64,000 nt of DNA, from assembly GCF_048544455.1 (NCBI RefSeq), contig NC_133534.1, positions 38,254,217-38,318,216 of the forward strand. Reading direction: 5' to 3'. This document shows, in pieces, positions 33,362 to 46,063 of the stretch; position 1 is the stretch's first letter, and each line of letters starts with the position of its first letter. The notes beneath the pieces were generated by a model, which saw only the letters and a program-made list of their open reading frames with translations, was not told where the DNA came from and made no database searches. The DNA is from Silene latifolia (Eukaryota > Streptophyta > Magnoliopsida > Caryophyllales > Caryophyllaceae). The position numbers and the translations under genes are program-made.

Positions 33362-33575
33362 TAGCAAAGTAAGAAATTGGCAACGTAAGAAATCAAATAA
33401 TCAAATAATAGCAACAAAAAAAGAAATTGGCAAAGTAAGAAATCAAAGCTTCAAATAATAGCAACAAAATAAGAAATTGGCAAAGTAAGAAATCAAATAA
33501 TCAAATAATAGCAACAAAAAAAGAAATTGGCAAAGTAAGAAATCAAATAATCAAATAATAGCTACCAAATAAGAA
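33362..33575. repeat. Tandem repeat AAATTGGCAAAGTAAGAAATC
   Basis: Four to five units of about 56 bp (GAAATTGGCAAAGTAAG, AATCAAATAATAGCAACAAA) lie just upstream of the TNPA-like start codon, in its likely promoter or 5' UTR. Confidence 0.85.
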
Positions 33576-33677
33576 AGATTTCATTAAATTAAGCCATACG
33601 GCATCTACAACTAATAGTACCAACAAAGTAATAAGATTGAAAGAAAGGGTACAAAACATCTACAACTAATATAAATC

Positions 33678-36600
33678 CTAGACATCATCATCATCATCAT
33701 CATCACTTAAATTAGTGTTTTCGTTGCTTTCAAAAAGCGATTCTAAAAAATCCTCATCATCATCTTCTTCTAAATACTTCTTCAAAGCCTCCTCTCCTAA
33801 CTCTTCCTCATCTTCCTCCTCTTGCATAGCATCATTCTGTACTTGCATTTCATCTCCTTGCGTTTCTTCTTGTTCCTCCTCCACATTTTCATTCTCATCC
33901 TCTATTTCAATTATTGTCAATGTTGTATCACCATTAACATCTTCTTGAAAGATAGATTCATCAGTAGGAGCATCCACTTGTGATCTTGCCTTTATTTTAA
34001 ATACTGCTGACCACTGATCTTTATCTCTTTTGATATTTGGATAAGGAGCATAGCAAACTTGTTCCACTTGATATGCTAATACAAATGGGTCATATTTTGG
34101 AAATTTTTTGCTCCGATTAACATCCACAAGTTTATATTCCTTATGTACTTGCATTCCTCTTTCTGAGTTATCTATCCAATTACATTTGAATAAAATAACG
34201 TTGTAAGGGTTTTTCTCGCCAGTATAAGACAACTCAACAACTTCATTTAGGGTTCCATAGTAGTCAGCTCCTTGATCGAACTCACACACACTCCATTGTT
34301 AATTGTAGACTTTTCCAAATCTTTCCCATCTATGAAAGCTCGAAATTTGTATCCATTGATTGAATAACGCTTCCATGTTCTTACTTTTTTGAAGGTCCAT
34401 TTGCTAAGGCAACTACAACTGGATCTTTTAAATTATTTACCTAGAATTAATGATAAAGAACCAATTATTTACCAAATAATAATATAATTTAAATAAGCAT
34501 TATAGAATATATATTATTTACTTACTTGACCTCTAAGCCAGTTAGGGAATTTTGTTTCAAATTTGTTCCAAATATCCTCGGCCATAGAAACCTCAGGATA
34601 TTCTCTTTTGATGTAATCCTCAAACAACCTTTCCATACGTTTCAACTCATCAGAATCACAATTAGATAAAACATAGAGGTGTGCACGTTCATATTCGTTA
34701 TCTTCCAAAAATCTTTCACGACATTTTCCAGAAGTAGTGCCCTCATGATCTTGAAATAGCTCGGGCAAGGTAGAATACTTCGCCTTTTTTCTGACCTATG
34801 TCAAGGTCTTTTGCCTTTGTGTCTATATGATCTTCAAAGTAAAAAGAACAAAAATTTGCTATTTCTTCAAGCAAATATGCGTTGCATAATGACCCTTGAA
34901 CACGAGCTTTATTTCCAATTTTTTTTTTAGATGATTCAAGAACCTACAAAAAAATTGGTTAAGAATGAATGAAATTAAGTATTAACCTTAAAAGGCTTCG
35001 TAAAAGATATTGATATTACCTCTCAAAAGGATACATCCACCTATATTGCACAGGACCACCCACTTTCACTTCATATGGCAAATGAATTGGCAGATGTTCC
35101 ATTGAGTTAAAAAATGAAGGTGGAAGTATTTTTTCCAATTTGCAGATTATCTCGACAATATTTTTCTCGAGACTTGTTATTTTTTCAATTTGTACTGATG
35201 AAGTGCACAAGTCTCTGAAAAATTGACTAATCTCAGTTATGGCATTCCACTCATTTTTAGGGAGAAGGTGCCTTAAAGCAACCGGATAGAACGCTCCATA
35301 AACACATGACAGTCATGGCTTTTCAAGCCATGTAGCTTCAACTCATTCATATCGACACATCTTCTCAAATCTGAAGCATAGCCATCTGGAAACTTTAAAT
35401 TACATATCCAATCACACAACACTTTCTTCTGCTCTTTTTTCAAAACGACTGAATCCACCTTTCGCGACCTTGAACAAAGTTGTAAGATGTCTTTTTGTGC
35501 AGTTGGGTTCAAGGTTGTCTTGTCTTTTCTATCCATCACCGTGTGAATTAGTTGTTCGAAAAAAATTTTCTCAATATGCATGACATCAAGGTTATGTCGA
35601 ATTAGTAGTGTGCTCCAATATGGAAGCTCCCAAAAAATACTTTGTTTCCACCACCCAATTCGTTTCGCTTTAACCGTCTTCAATTCATGGTCGTCGATGC
35701 ATCTACGATTTTTGGTAAATCTTTCACACATTCCCACACTTGTTCGCCCGATAACCTCGTTCCAAAGAACATCGTTCTCTATTCTTCCTTTTCGAAAGTG
35801 GACTTTATCCTTGCGAAAAGTATGATCAATGTCTAAATATTGTCTATGACAATCAAACCAACTCCATTTTTCGCTATCTTTGAAGCCAAGTCGATTTAGT
35901 CTCTTTTTTCGTACAACATGGACATGCATTCTCACCGGCAGTTGACCAACCAGATAACATGCCATAAGCAGGAAAGTCGTTGATCGTCCATAGGAGTGCG
36001 GCTCTTAAGTCGAAGTTTTGTTTCCTAGACACGTCATATGTAAACAATCCCGTGTCCCACAATTGCTTCAACTCGTGAATTAGAGGTTGTAAATAGACGT
36101 CAAGGTTTTGTTTGGGACTCTTTGGTCCAGGAATAATTAATGTTAAGAACATAAATTGTCTTTTCATGCATAGCCAGGGTGGTAAATTGTAAGGTGTAAG
36201 CATCACCGGCCAGCATGAATATGTGTTCCCGAATGGCCCAAAAGCCGAGAAACCATCGGTGCAAAGTCCAAGTCTAACATTCCGAGGCTCAGATGCAAAA
36301 GAAGGATGAAGATGATCAAAATGTTTCCACGCCTCACTGTCACTTGGATGAGACATTGTCCCACTAACTCGGGGTTTTCATAATGCCAACGCATTTGTTC
36401 CGCGAGGTTTTTGTGGCATAAATTCGTTGCAAACGTGGCCCTATTGGGAAATAATTTAAGAAATTTTCGGGGACCCTTTTGCCATTTGCATTCTTTGCAC
36501 TTTTGTACCTAGCTCTACCACATTTTCTACAATTGTCGAGAAGAGCGTCGTCCATCCAAAAAAGCATACATTCATTAAAACATGCATCTATCTTTTCATG

Positions 36601-37237
36601 AGGAAGTTGAAGAGCTTTGAGAACATTTTTGGTTTCATAGAAGTTACGCATCAAAATATGATCTTGAGGAAGAAGGTCTCCCATGAGTGACGTGAAACCA
36701 TCTACACATTTATGGGCTAAGTTGTATTCACATTTCAGAGAGACAAGCCTTTGACCCGATCGTAGCAATGAGAGCCGACATCCCTCGTAGACAAAGGTTG
36801 CTCGGCACGTTTTAACATTTGAAAAAGGCTAATACATTGGGATTTGGAGATTCATCAACCACCTCGGCATTAAGAGCTTCTTCCCTAATTTGATCAATGC
36901 TATCGCGCAACGCATCCTCTACCATATCCCTATAAGGATTGTCAGAGGGCATTGCCATTTCCTCTTCCTCAACGGGAAATTTCTCTCCGTGACACACCCA
37001 ATCATAATAGTTGTCACAAAAACCCTTTAGACCAAGGTGTTTTCGTACATCTTGTTCAACTAAAAACTTTTTATTTTTGCACTTACTACATGGACACCTA
37101 ATTTCTTTATTTCTAATGAATTCGTCTTGTTGCTTAACATAATCAATGAATTTATTAACCCCTATTACAAATTCCTTCCTTAATTTTTTATTGGAATCCA
37201 ACCTTTCATACATCCAGTTTCGTTCTAATCTCTTCAT
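33678..37237 (-). pseudogene. TNP2-like transposase of CACTA-1
   Basis: Starts at ATG 37237 with a transposase-associated zinc domain (NKEIRCPCSKCKN; GFCDNYYDWVCHGE). The Transposase_21 (TNP2) core then follows in four overlapping frames: ACFNECMLFWMDDALLDNCRKC; MRWHYENPE; GLCTDGFSAFGPFGN; and IRHNLDVMHIEKIFFEQL. DUF4218 (FFNSMEHLPIHLPYEVK.GG, near 35100) and its continuation (34514-34768), then DUF4216 (CNWIDNSERG, 33678-34289) with a very acidic C-terminus complete the usual domain order. At least three frameshifts (near 36770, 36370 and 35280) disable it. Confidence 0.85.
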
Positions 37238-37879
37238 TGCAAATCTACATATATATTAGTAAATAAAAATTATTAATAAAAATGGTAAGAGCATTCATAA
37301 ACTTATCTTTGAATTTTTCATACAACAACAACAACAAAAACAACAACAACAACAACAACAACCACAACCTGCAAAAAAATACTTTCAGTATTGGGGTACT
37401 TATCTCTCCAACCTAAACCCATCTTTGAATCTTTCATACCATTAGTAAATACCCAATTTTTTTTCTTGATTGTAATGAGACAAAAATTCGCGGTGACACT
37501 TCCTTACAGTTCTCCAAATACATTATTTAGAATGAATTCTCACTCTACATATGTATTCGGAGAACATTAAAGGAAATGTCAACCAAATTTTGTCTCATAA
37601 CAATCAACAAAAAAATTGAGTATTTACCACCTAAATGGCATAAAAGATTCAAAGACGATCCCAAAACAGGGGACTATTCAAGAATTACACCTAATGTGTA
37701 ATCCCTGAACGGGTACTAGGTCAAAAATATATTAACAATCACAACACAAGCATAAGATGAATTAATATTTGTAAAAAAATACACATGACACAAATGTACA
37801 CAACTTATCAAAACAAACTTAATAATTACTAATAAATCTTATAAAACTAAGCAAAAGTAGAGTAAGCATCCTTAAATTG

Positions 37880-38260
37880 GTTTAAACATCATAAATTGTC
37901 TTTTAATTAAACTAAATCATTTTAATAATCCTAAACTTAATTAAATTAAGCATTATAAAATTGATTTAAACATCCTAAATTGGCTTTTAACTAAATTAAA
38001 CTATCCTAATAATCCTAAACATTCTAAATTAGATATTAATTAAACTAATTTATTTTACCAATCCTAAACTTAATTAAACTAAGTATTATAAAATTGATTT
38101 AAACATCCTAAATTGGCTTTTAACTAAATTTCACTATCCTAATAATACTAAACATCCTAAATTGGATTTCAACTAAACTAAACAATCCTAATAATACTAA
38201 ACATCCTAAATTGGCTTTCAACTAAACTAAACAACCTAATAATACTAAGCATCCTAAACT
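37880..38260. repeat. AT-rich degenerate tandem repeat
   Basis: Repeats of AAACATCCTAAATTGGCTTT and ACTAAACTAAACAATCCTAAT with a period of about 50-60 bp, upstream of the TNP2 gene. No gene seen from 37238 to 38335. Confidence 0.7.
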
Positions 38261-38664
38261 AATCATAATTAATTTAAACAATAACCATAAACCCTAATTA
38301 ATCAAAATAGTAAAATAAATTAAACAAACCTTAAATTAATTAAGAGATGGAGACAAGGGAGAAGAGCGGCGGTGGCGGGACCAAACGGCGGCGGCGGCGA
38401 CTAGGCGGCGGCGAGGGAGCAAGGCGGCAGAAAAAAAAACGGGAAAGGGGAAAGGAAAAAAGGGAAAGGGGAAAGGAGAAGAAAGGGGAAAAGGGAAAGG
38501 AGAAATAGGAGGAGTGATTTGGGGAGTAGGGTGGTGGTGGGAGTGGTGGTGGTGGGAGTGGTGGTGGTGAGATTGAGGGAGACGGAGTTTTGGGTGATTT
38601 GGGGGAAAATAATTGAAGAGTGATAATGAAGGGGGAGGAGACGCTGCTGCCCGTATTAAAAAAA

Positions 38665-39085
38665 CATGCGACGGACTTTGCGACGGACTGTCCGTCGCAA
38701 ACATAAAATAATAATAAATCCTGCGACGGAATTTCCGTCGCAAACTTAAAATAATATTATTTTTCCAGCGTGTTAAGAGGTGTACAGCTGGACACTTTAA
38801 AATGTCTGCGACGGAAATTCCGTCGCAAAAAAAATATTATTTTAATATAGCGACGGAATTTCCGTCGCAGACTTTATTATTATTTTATTCTCGCGACGGA
38901 ATTTCCGTCGCAGCCCTTCCCGCCATGTCAGAAAATTTGGCGGTCTGGGAAAATAGGCTGCAACGGAAAGTCCGTCGCAAGTCCGTCGCAGAGTATAAGG
39001 TCCGTCGCAGTGTCCGTCGCAGGTTTAAATTTGCTACGGATTATTATTCCGTCGCAGTGTGTCCGTCGCATCGAGACGTTTTTTT
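38665..39085. repeat. CACTA-1 right subterminal hairpin repeats
   Basis: Nine or more GCGACGGA..TCCGTCGC hairpins mirror those at 31130-31580. Just left of them (38340-38640) is a purine-rich GGGAAAGG/GGTGGTGG stretch whose proline-rich frame looks compositional. Confidence 0.88.
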
Positions 39086-39093
39086 TGTAGTGG

Positions 39094-39202
39094 CAAACGA
39101 GGTCTTACATTTTGGTAACACGGCAACTTCCCGTGTTGAGTCAGCACATTCTCTAGTGAAGGCTTGGTTGAAGTCAAATCATCTCACACTTGACTCCATG
39201 TG
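39094..39202 (+). pseudogene. MULE transposase, middle island between CACTA elements
   Basis: 109 bp of coding sequence (VLHFGNTATSRVESAHSLVK, AWLKSNHLTLDSM), the conserved segment after the DDE core of FAR1/MULE transposases. It is bounded by the end of CACTA-1 and the start of CACTA-2, and both flanking frames are in register with it once the insertions and one target copy are discounted. Confidence 0.88.
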
Positions 39203-39219
39203 CACTAGTAGAAAAACCC

Positions 39220-39645
39220 CCTACGGTGGCGGTTATAAATGACCTTTTGTGGCGGTTTTTAGAGATTTAGGGTGCGTCGTTTATCGCGGCGTCGTATAAA
39301 TTTTACGGCGGTTGTGGACGGATGTATAACCGCCGCTATAGCTCTCTTATAGTGACGGTTGTTATACAAAACCGCCATTATAAGCTTATATAATACGACG
39401 GTTGTTAGACAAGAACCGCCACTATAATTAATCTATAGTGGTGGTTATTGTTTGAAAACCGCCATTATAGGTATTTCAATTATAGCTTTGTGCGACGACC
39501 CGCCTCTACATGTTCTTTATAACGTTGGTGGTTGTTAAAGAACCGTTACTAAAGGTATTTATGACGTCGGTTGTTGATAAAGAACCGCCATTAATGGTGA
39601 ACTAATAGTGGCGTTTCATACTAAGGAACCGCCACCATAGATAGA
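39220..39645. repeat. CACTA-2 left subterminal repeats
   Basis: About ten pairs of the form GGCGGTTnTT..AACCGCCA occur at intervals of 30-50 bp (for example ACCGCCACTATA, GAACCGCCATTA). They match repeats at 48395-48695 in the other end and are presumed binding sites for an accessory transposition protein. Confidence 0.85.
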
Positions 39646-40841
39646 TATTTTTTTAAAAAAAATTAATTGCTACCAAAATTTTGGCAACAATGTCTTATAG
39701 AATTGACAAGCCAAATAGCAGCGAAATAAACAAACAATACATACACAAGAATGCCAACCAACGAACTTGCATATCATCCGCAAAACAATAATGTCGATGT
39801 TCAAAATTATACATCCTTAACTGTATAAATAATCACATACACGTCTTAGTTAATAAACTAATCAACATTTGATATTCTCTTAACAATTAATAGCCCACAC
39901 CTCTTTAGCCTCTTTCATCTCCTCAATTAAGATTAAGATTGAATTGTTGAATCTGCAATAATACATTTAGCAAACCAATAATTAGAAAAACAACCTAAAT
40001 ATTATTAAAATCAACATAAGACACTATATATAGAACACTCCTAGGTTTGATCGAAAGCTTTTGCATGAGGGAGACAAAACGAGCAAAAGTAATAACTAAT
40101 AAGACCATAAAAAAGCATGAGCAAATAGTATATCAAAATAGAACAACAAATTATCAGAGCCCGTACAATCCAAAGACCAATTTACTCAAAATTTCAATTC
40201 ATATTAGCATGTTTTAAGGAGATATGAATGTTATTAGCCGTGACCTCAGAACTCCGACCGCAATTAAGCCTAACTCGACTAGAGGCAAAATCCTATTTAA
40301 AAATCAAGCTAGTTGCTAGTGTTGGTTGCGGTATAAGTATTGTTCAACCACCGGAAACGGTTGCAATGGTTATACACGTTATGACGGTTGAGTGGTTGAC
40401 AATATTTGTTTTGATTAGTTGGTCATAATGTGAGGGGGCACTCCTAAAGAACCATTCAGAAGAGAATGACAACTTAACTTTTGATCACAGACTTGTTCGG
40501 ACGAGTTTTTTTGTAAACCTGCAGCTACTAAGTCTTTATTTATCCGCATAAAACCAAATATTAGTGGACATGTGTCGTAGTAAGAGGCATTCAGAAACCA
40601 AGTTATGATTATAGCATAAAAGAACAGAAGATGAGAGTCAGTAATCTGCTGCCTATTTAAGCACGTGAAGGCCTGTGTACCATGAAAGGACTCATATCAC
40701 AACGTTTAGACATCAAAGTTGGTTTTACATTGCTTGTATATAGACAAGGTTTATTGTTAAATGGGTTAGTCTCACATTATATTATCATGAGACGTCTTTC
40801 AAGAGACTAATTGACTACCAATTACAAATGAAGACACTCAC

Positions 40842-40951
40842 CAGCTAATTGACCGTTGATGTAAACTTGCAAAGCATGGCCAGCAGACATTACAGGGAGA
40901 ACTGGCCAATTTCCACCTTTCAAAAATCCCTTATTGTGATCAATTACAACA
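40842..40951 (-). pseudogene. Captured beta-galactosidase exon (GH35)
   Basis: A 110-bp exon with both splice signals intact (ACAG before, GTGAGT after). It encodes VVIDHNKGFLKGGNWPVL, then MSAGHALQVYINGQLAG, a diagnostic region of plant GH35 beta-galactosidases. It lies inside the non-autonomous CACTA-2, so it is a transduplicated gene fragment, not a working gene. Confidence 0.85.
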
Positions 40952-41035
40952 CTGTCATGAGAATTAAACGCATATGAAACAAAACCAAAAACCTCTGAAA
41001 AGTTACAAACTAAAGAAACTCGAGGGTGCTATGAA

Positions 41036-41175
41036 CTCACTCAGTCATATATACCACAAGTAGTCAGTCATATCTCTCTAGTGGTGTTTATTTGTTCAAC
41101 TAGTCCCACAGTTGTAAATGTACTGTCATCAATGAAAGCTCTCTCTTCATTGTATGATTGCCAAGAGAAGTCAAA
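41036..41175 (-). pseudogene. Captured beta-galactosidase exon, upstream neighbour
   Basis: The minus strand encodes FSWQSYNEE, then FTTVGLVEQINTTR and DYLWY in a shifted frame, ending in a GTGAGT donor at about 41030. These are the residues directly before the 40842-40951 exon in plant beta-galactosidases, and the phases agree. One frameshift lies near 41082. The intron between the two exons was captured too, so capture was at the DNA level. Confidence 0.8.
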
Positions 41176-41587
41176 TGACAACGAAATGTATGAGAAGGAG
41201 GCGAGTAAAACAAGTTCACATTGTTGATAATAATACAATGATTAAAAGAAAAAATATAAGTATATGGGATATTGAGCATTTACCTCTGCCAGTTTAGAAG
41301 GATTTGCTGCAACAAGATGGCCACAATGCTACCTATGGATATATTGATGATGTTTACAATATCAGACATACGGCGCTCCACTTGTTCTGTTTCATTTGAG
41401 TCTGACAGTCTCCTTCTGAACATCTCATCCGTACTTGCACCTTTCACATTACAGTTACCCTGGTAATGTCAAGAAAGAACCTTCAAGTCATCTATTTGGT
41501 TTCTTAATTCCTATTAGTCTCAGTATCCGTGTTTAAATGTCATTTTCTGTGAGGGTCATCGTCGAAAATAATGTCACAGAGAGAATA

Positions 41588-41860
41588 TCAATGGAATGCT
41601 GCAACCTGTATGCAGTCGGATAACTCGCAACAGTATAAGGCATAAAAAGTTTCTTCAGCTATTTTGCGACCTACTTTCCAAGAAACCGTTACAAGGCAAA
41701 CATAGCGAGAAGGAATCAAATGTATTACCGATAAATCATTTATTTGAGCTCGATGTTGATCACATAACCAGCAATCAGTACACATAGAATCAGAGTTGCA
41801 TGGAAAAGACGCTTCAGCTGACGAGAAATCCACAATCTTGGATGCACATGGAGCAGCCAT
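41588..41860 (-). CDS. Short ORF in CACTA-2, unrecognised
   Basis: A 90-residue frame starting MAAPCASKIVDFSSAEASF with several cysteines (CTDCWLCDQH, YCCELSDC). I do not recognise it. Given the captured exons beside it, it may be another host-gene fragment. Region 41272-41466 also has exon-like sequence of unknown origin. Low confidence that it is expressed. Confidence 0.25.
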   Translation of the reverse strand: MAAPCASKIVDFSSAEASFPCNSDSMCTDCWLCDQHRAQINDLSVIHLIPSRYVCLVTVSWKVGRKIAEETFYALYCCELSDCIQVAAFH

Positions 41861-42083
41861 GGCTTGAGACTGGTCTTTTATATTAATTCATTTGCTCACA
41901 TAAATTATCAAGCTTTTGCTGCATACTCATCAATATTTGATCCTGCATAAACAATGACGAAACAACCATTCACCATCTTATAGTCGCGGAAATTTTCACA
42001 TACCATTCAATTACATAAAATTAACACATATCACATTTCTTCCATTCATAAGGGCTCGCTCAAGATGTGAGTAAAAACATTAA

Positions 42084-42171
42084 CTCCCTCCGTCCCAATC
42101 ATTTTTTTATTTACTTTTTATTCTTTCTAAAAAGTATTTAAATCAAATGTAAACAAATGATTAAGACCGAG
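42084..42171. mobile_element. Short Stowaway-like relic
   Basis: CTCCCTCCGTCCCAATCATTT is followed 50 bp later by its partial inverse AAATGATTAAGACCGAG and TA. The inverted repeat is imperfect and the left TA is shifted by one base, so this is a decayed MITE at best. Confidence 0.4.
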
Positions 42172-43239
42172 TACCTACATTCCAACTCTAACTTTTTAAA
42201 AAGCATTGCATTTGCACAACTTAATTACTACCGAAAAAATGAATTAATCCAACTTTATTTATGAGAAAAAAGAAAAAAAAAACATAAAATGTCACAAACC
42301 CTGAGTTCAACGCACTTCTTAAGCTGGCGAATTTGACAGTTCTTCTCACACTTTCACTTTGGTTACACTCTGACAAGACACAACATGACACTTTGACAGT
42401 TCATTTTAGGCCAAAAGCATGAAACTTTTCGTCAAAATAGCCGTGTCCAACAATCTGAAACTGTGTTGCGTTCAACAGTGGCAGCTATGTTGAAGTAACA
42501 TAAGTTAGCCCATTAATCCCAAACCATCTCCTCCACCAGATAACAATCACAGTTAAGGTGTAGAAAATCGACTAAGGTCAACAGTAAAATATCAGGCACA
42601 ACTAATTTAAGTGAAGACAGCTTCAGAGGGCTACAAAAAGGCGAAAAACTATCAAAACTTGAAGATACAAAAACATCAGTATCCTACCCATTGGAATCCG
42701 TCTTTCTCTTGAAACGAAGCACCCATAACACTTTCACCAAAATTAGCTATCTGCAAAGCTATTACATATACAGTTGCTTGCGCCATATTTATCTGCATCA
42801 AATTACACACATTTTAACAACAGGACCTAAGTCATCCATCCCGAGTATAAGGATGATGAATTGGGATTTGAATTGGATTAAAAAGAGATTATTAATTTAG
42901 GGTTTCGAATTATACCAGCGGTGTGTTTAGGAGTAGTGATACAGACTACAGGAAGTTACTTTAATTAGAACTTCGAGAAGAATGTACACACTGTTATGAA
43001 CAATTGAGAGAGATTGAGAGATAAGAAATTGAGAGAAAGATTGAAGATTTCTATTAAGAAGATTGGAAATGAATGAATAAATTACAAGTAAAGGAAATTA
43101 GCTTTTATATTACAAATGACAGCTAATTTCCAGCTAATTGACAGCTCACTTCTAACAACCTTATAACCACTTTTGGCGCCAAAACTCCTAAGTTTGTTAT
43201 TTCTGTTATACTGCATCATATCTCCTTCCTTCAAAAGAG

Positions 43240-46012
43240 ACTTGTCCTCAAGTCTCAGTTAGTTTATGGACAATTTTTGGAAATTGTTGTTCCAACACTT
43301 CCGCAAATTCCTAAGTAGCATCATGTACAGGAAACCCTTCCTAATGAACTAGATATTGGACTGCAGCTTTATTCTGTCTCTTAAAAATTCTCCTCTCCAA
43401 AATGGCTTCTGGTTTGATGACAGTCTCACTTGATAGACCTTGCATCCAATCAGGAATATGTGGTGCAATAGGTAAAATACCCCTGAAAGCCTTTAGTTGA
43501 GATACATGGAACACCTTGTGTATCTTAGCAGTAGCAGGTAAGGTCAGCTTATAAGCCACTTTTCCCACTAAATCTTCCACTTGGAATGGACCATAGTACT
43601 TTGGTGAAATCTTCATGTTAGGCCTACTGGTCATTGATCCTTGTCTGTAAGGTTGAAGCTTCAACCATACCCAATCTCCAATGCTGAAACTTCTTTCTGA
43701 TCTTCCCTTGTCAGCTTGCACCTTCATCCTATGTTGAGCTTTTGTCAATTGTTCTTTCAACATAACCAGCATAGATTCTCTCCTTTGCATTGTCCTGTCC
43801 AGACTTTCCACAGGAGACTCCCCAGGTAGATAAGGAAGATGGATAGGAGGTGGCTGATTATAAACTGCTTCATAAGGAGTCATGTGAATAGCAGAGTGAT
43901 AGGTAGTGTTGTACCACCACTCAGCCAAAGGTAACCACATCAACCATTCCTTAGGTTTCTCTCCACACATACATCTTAAGTAGGACTCAATGCACCTGTT
44001 TACCACTTCTGTTTGGCCATCTGTCTGAGGATGGTAAGCAGATGATAATAACAGTTCAGAGCCTTGAAGTTGAAATAGAGCTTGCCAGAATTGGCTTGTG
44101 AAAATTGCATATCTGTCACTGACTATACTTCTAGGCCAACCATGTAACTTAAACACATTGTCTAAGTAAGATTAAGCTACTTCAATTGCTGTAAATGGGT
44201 GAGTGAGAGCCATAAAATGGGCATACTTACTCATCCTGTCCACCACTACAAAGATAACTTCTCTTCCTTGTGATTTAGGTAATCCAGTAATGAAATCCAT
44301 GGAAATATCAAGCCAAACCTCAGAGGGAATAGGTAAGGGCTGTAATAAACCAGGATATGCTGAGCTATCATATTTGTTTGCTTGACAAGTGACACAATGC
44401 CTGACAAAGTGGCTTATGTCCTTAGTCATTCCTTTCCACACAAATAAAGCCTTTACTCTTCTTGTAGTGGCATCTCTTCCTGAATGTCCACTTTGAGGTG
44501 TACTATGCAACCATTCCAGGATTTTATTCCTCAATGGCATATCAGGACCAATCACAATTCTTCCTTTCTTCTGAATTAACCCATTAAGCAATTGATAACA
44601 AGGATTAGCTGAGGAGGAATCATTCTGTAATTGATCTTTTAAAGTACTGAGAAATGTATCTAGGGCATAACTGTTTTGGATCAATTTAGGTAAATCTGAT
44701 TGGGCATCAGATAAAGCTAAACACATCAACTCACTCCCTGACACCCTTGATAAAGCATCAGCAGCTAAATTTTCTTTTCCAGCCCTATACTGAATCTCAT
44801 AATCAAATCCCATTAGTTTAGATAACCAAAGTTGCTGAAATGGTGTAGAAATCTTTTGCTGTAATAACCATTTTAGACTTTTTTGATCAGTTTTAATCAA
44901 AAACCTCTGGCCTGTTAAGTATTGCTCCCATTTTTGCACAGCAAATACTATTGCTAATAACTCCTTCTCATATACAGATAATTTCTGCCATTTGGGACTG
45001 AGAGTCTTACTAATGAAAGCAAGTGGGTGCCCCTCCTGCATCAGGACAACCCCTATCCCACCATTTGAAGCATCAGTCTCTACCACAAAAGTTTTGTAAA
45101 AATTTGGGAGAGCTAACACAGGTGCACTGCTAAGGGCATTCTTAAGATGTTGGAATGCAACTGCAGCTGTTGTACTCCACTTAAATTCTCCTTTCCTCAA
45201 CAATTGAGTCAATGGTTGGCTAAGTATTGCATACCCTTGCACAAACTTCCTATAATACCCTGCCAGACCTAAAAAACTTCTCAGTTCCTTGACTGTTTTA
45301 GGTTCAGGCCAATTCTTGACTGCCATAACCTTCCTGGAATCAGTTTCTACTCCTTGTCCTGAAATAAAGTGCCCCAAATATTCCACCTTATTAATGGCAA
45401 AAGCACATTTGCTACTCTTTGCATACAACTTATTCAACCTCATTAATTCAAAAACATCAGTCAAATGTTGCCAATGCTCTTCCATTGATGAACTGTACAC
45501 CAGAATGTCATCAAAAAATACTAAGACACATTTCCTTAATAGAGACTTGAAGACATTGTTCATCCAATTTTGAAATGAGGCAGGGGCATTAGTTAGGCCA
45601 AAAGGCATAACCAAGAATTCATAGTGACCCATATGTGTTTTAAAAGCAGTTTTAAACACATCTCCATCATGTACTCTTAACTGATGATAGCCAGCTCTAA
45701 GGTCTAGTTTTGAAAAGACCGAGACCCTGCTAATTCATCTATGAGCTCATCCATCACAGGGATAGGGAACTTGTCTTTGATTGTCCTCTTATTGAGCTCT
45801 CTGTAGTCAACACACAAGCGCCATGATCCATTTTTTTTGCCAACCAAAACCACTAGAGAAGCAAAGGGACTGCAACTAGGCTGTATAATCCCTTGGTCTG
45901 ACATCTCTTGAACCAATATTTCAATGATATCCCTTTGTTTAAGGGGATACCTGTAGGGTCTGATATTGACAGGTTGTGCACCCTCCATTAAAGGAACCCT
46001 ATGATCATACAC
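43240..46012 (-). pseudogene. Reina pol: RT, RNase H, integrase, chromodomain
   Basis: RT begins in 46012-45704 (SPFASLVVLVGKKNGSWRLCV, DYRELNKRTIKDKFPIP); a frameshift near 45700 is followed by MPFGLTNAPASFQ and the catalytic VFFDDILVYS. RNase H shows VVETDASNGGIGVVL. Integrase has an H-H-C-C finger (GHSGRDATTRRV..CVTCQANK), DFITGLPKS and HPQTDGQTEVVNR, with a stop near 44160. The chromodomain (ILERRIFKRQNKAAVQYLV) runs past 43341, but two conserved tryptophan codons are TAG. Non-functional. Confidence 0.9.
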
Positions 46013-46063
46013 TCCTCTACTAGGGGGCAGACTAGTAGGCTCCTCAAACAGATCCTTGTACTG

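Larger units (their letters stand above)
31109..39092 (-). mobile_element. CACTA-1 transposon (7984 bp)
   Basis: Termini CACTACAAAAAAAA are inverted repeats at both ends. The flanks give a CAA target duplication (31106-31108 and 39094-39096) with one extra G at 39093. Dense GCGACGGA..TCCGTCGC hairpins occupy both subterminal regions, as in En/Spm elements. Two minus-strand genes are present: TNP2-like transposase (33678-37237) and a TNPA-like protein (31853-33300). It interrupts the MULE transposase; without it that frame is restored in phase. Confidence 0.93.

Noticed and set aside
38336..38743. Proline- and histidine-rich 135-residue frame
   Set aside because: Arises from purine-rich simple repeats and CACTA subterminal hairpins.
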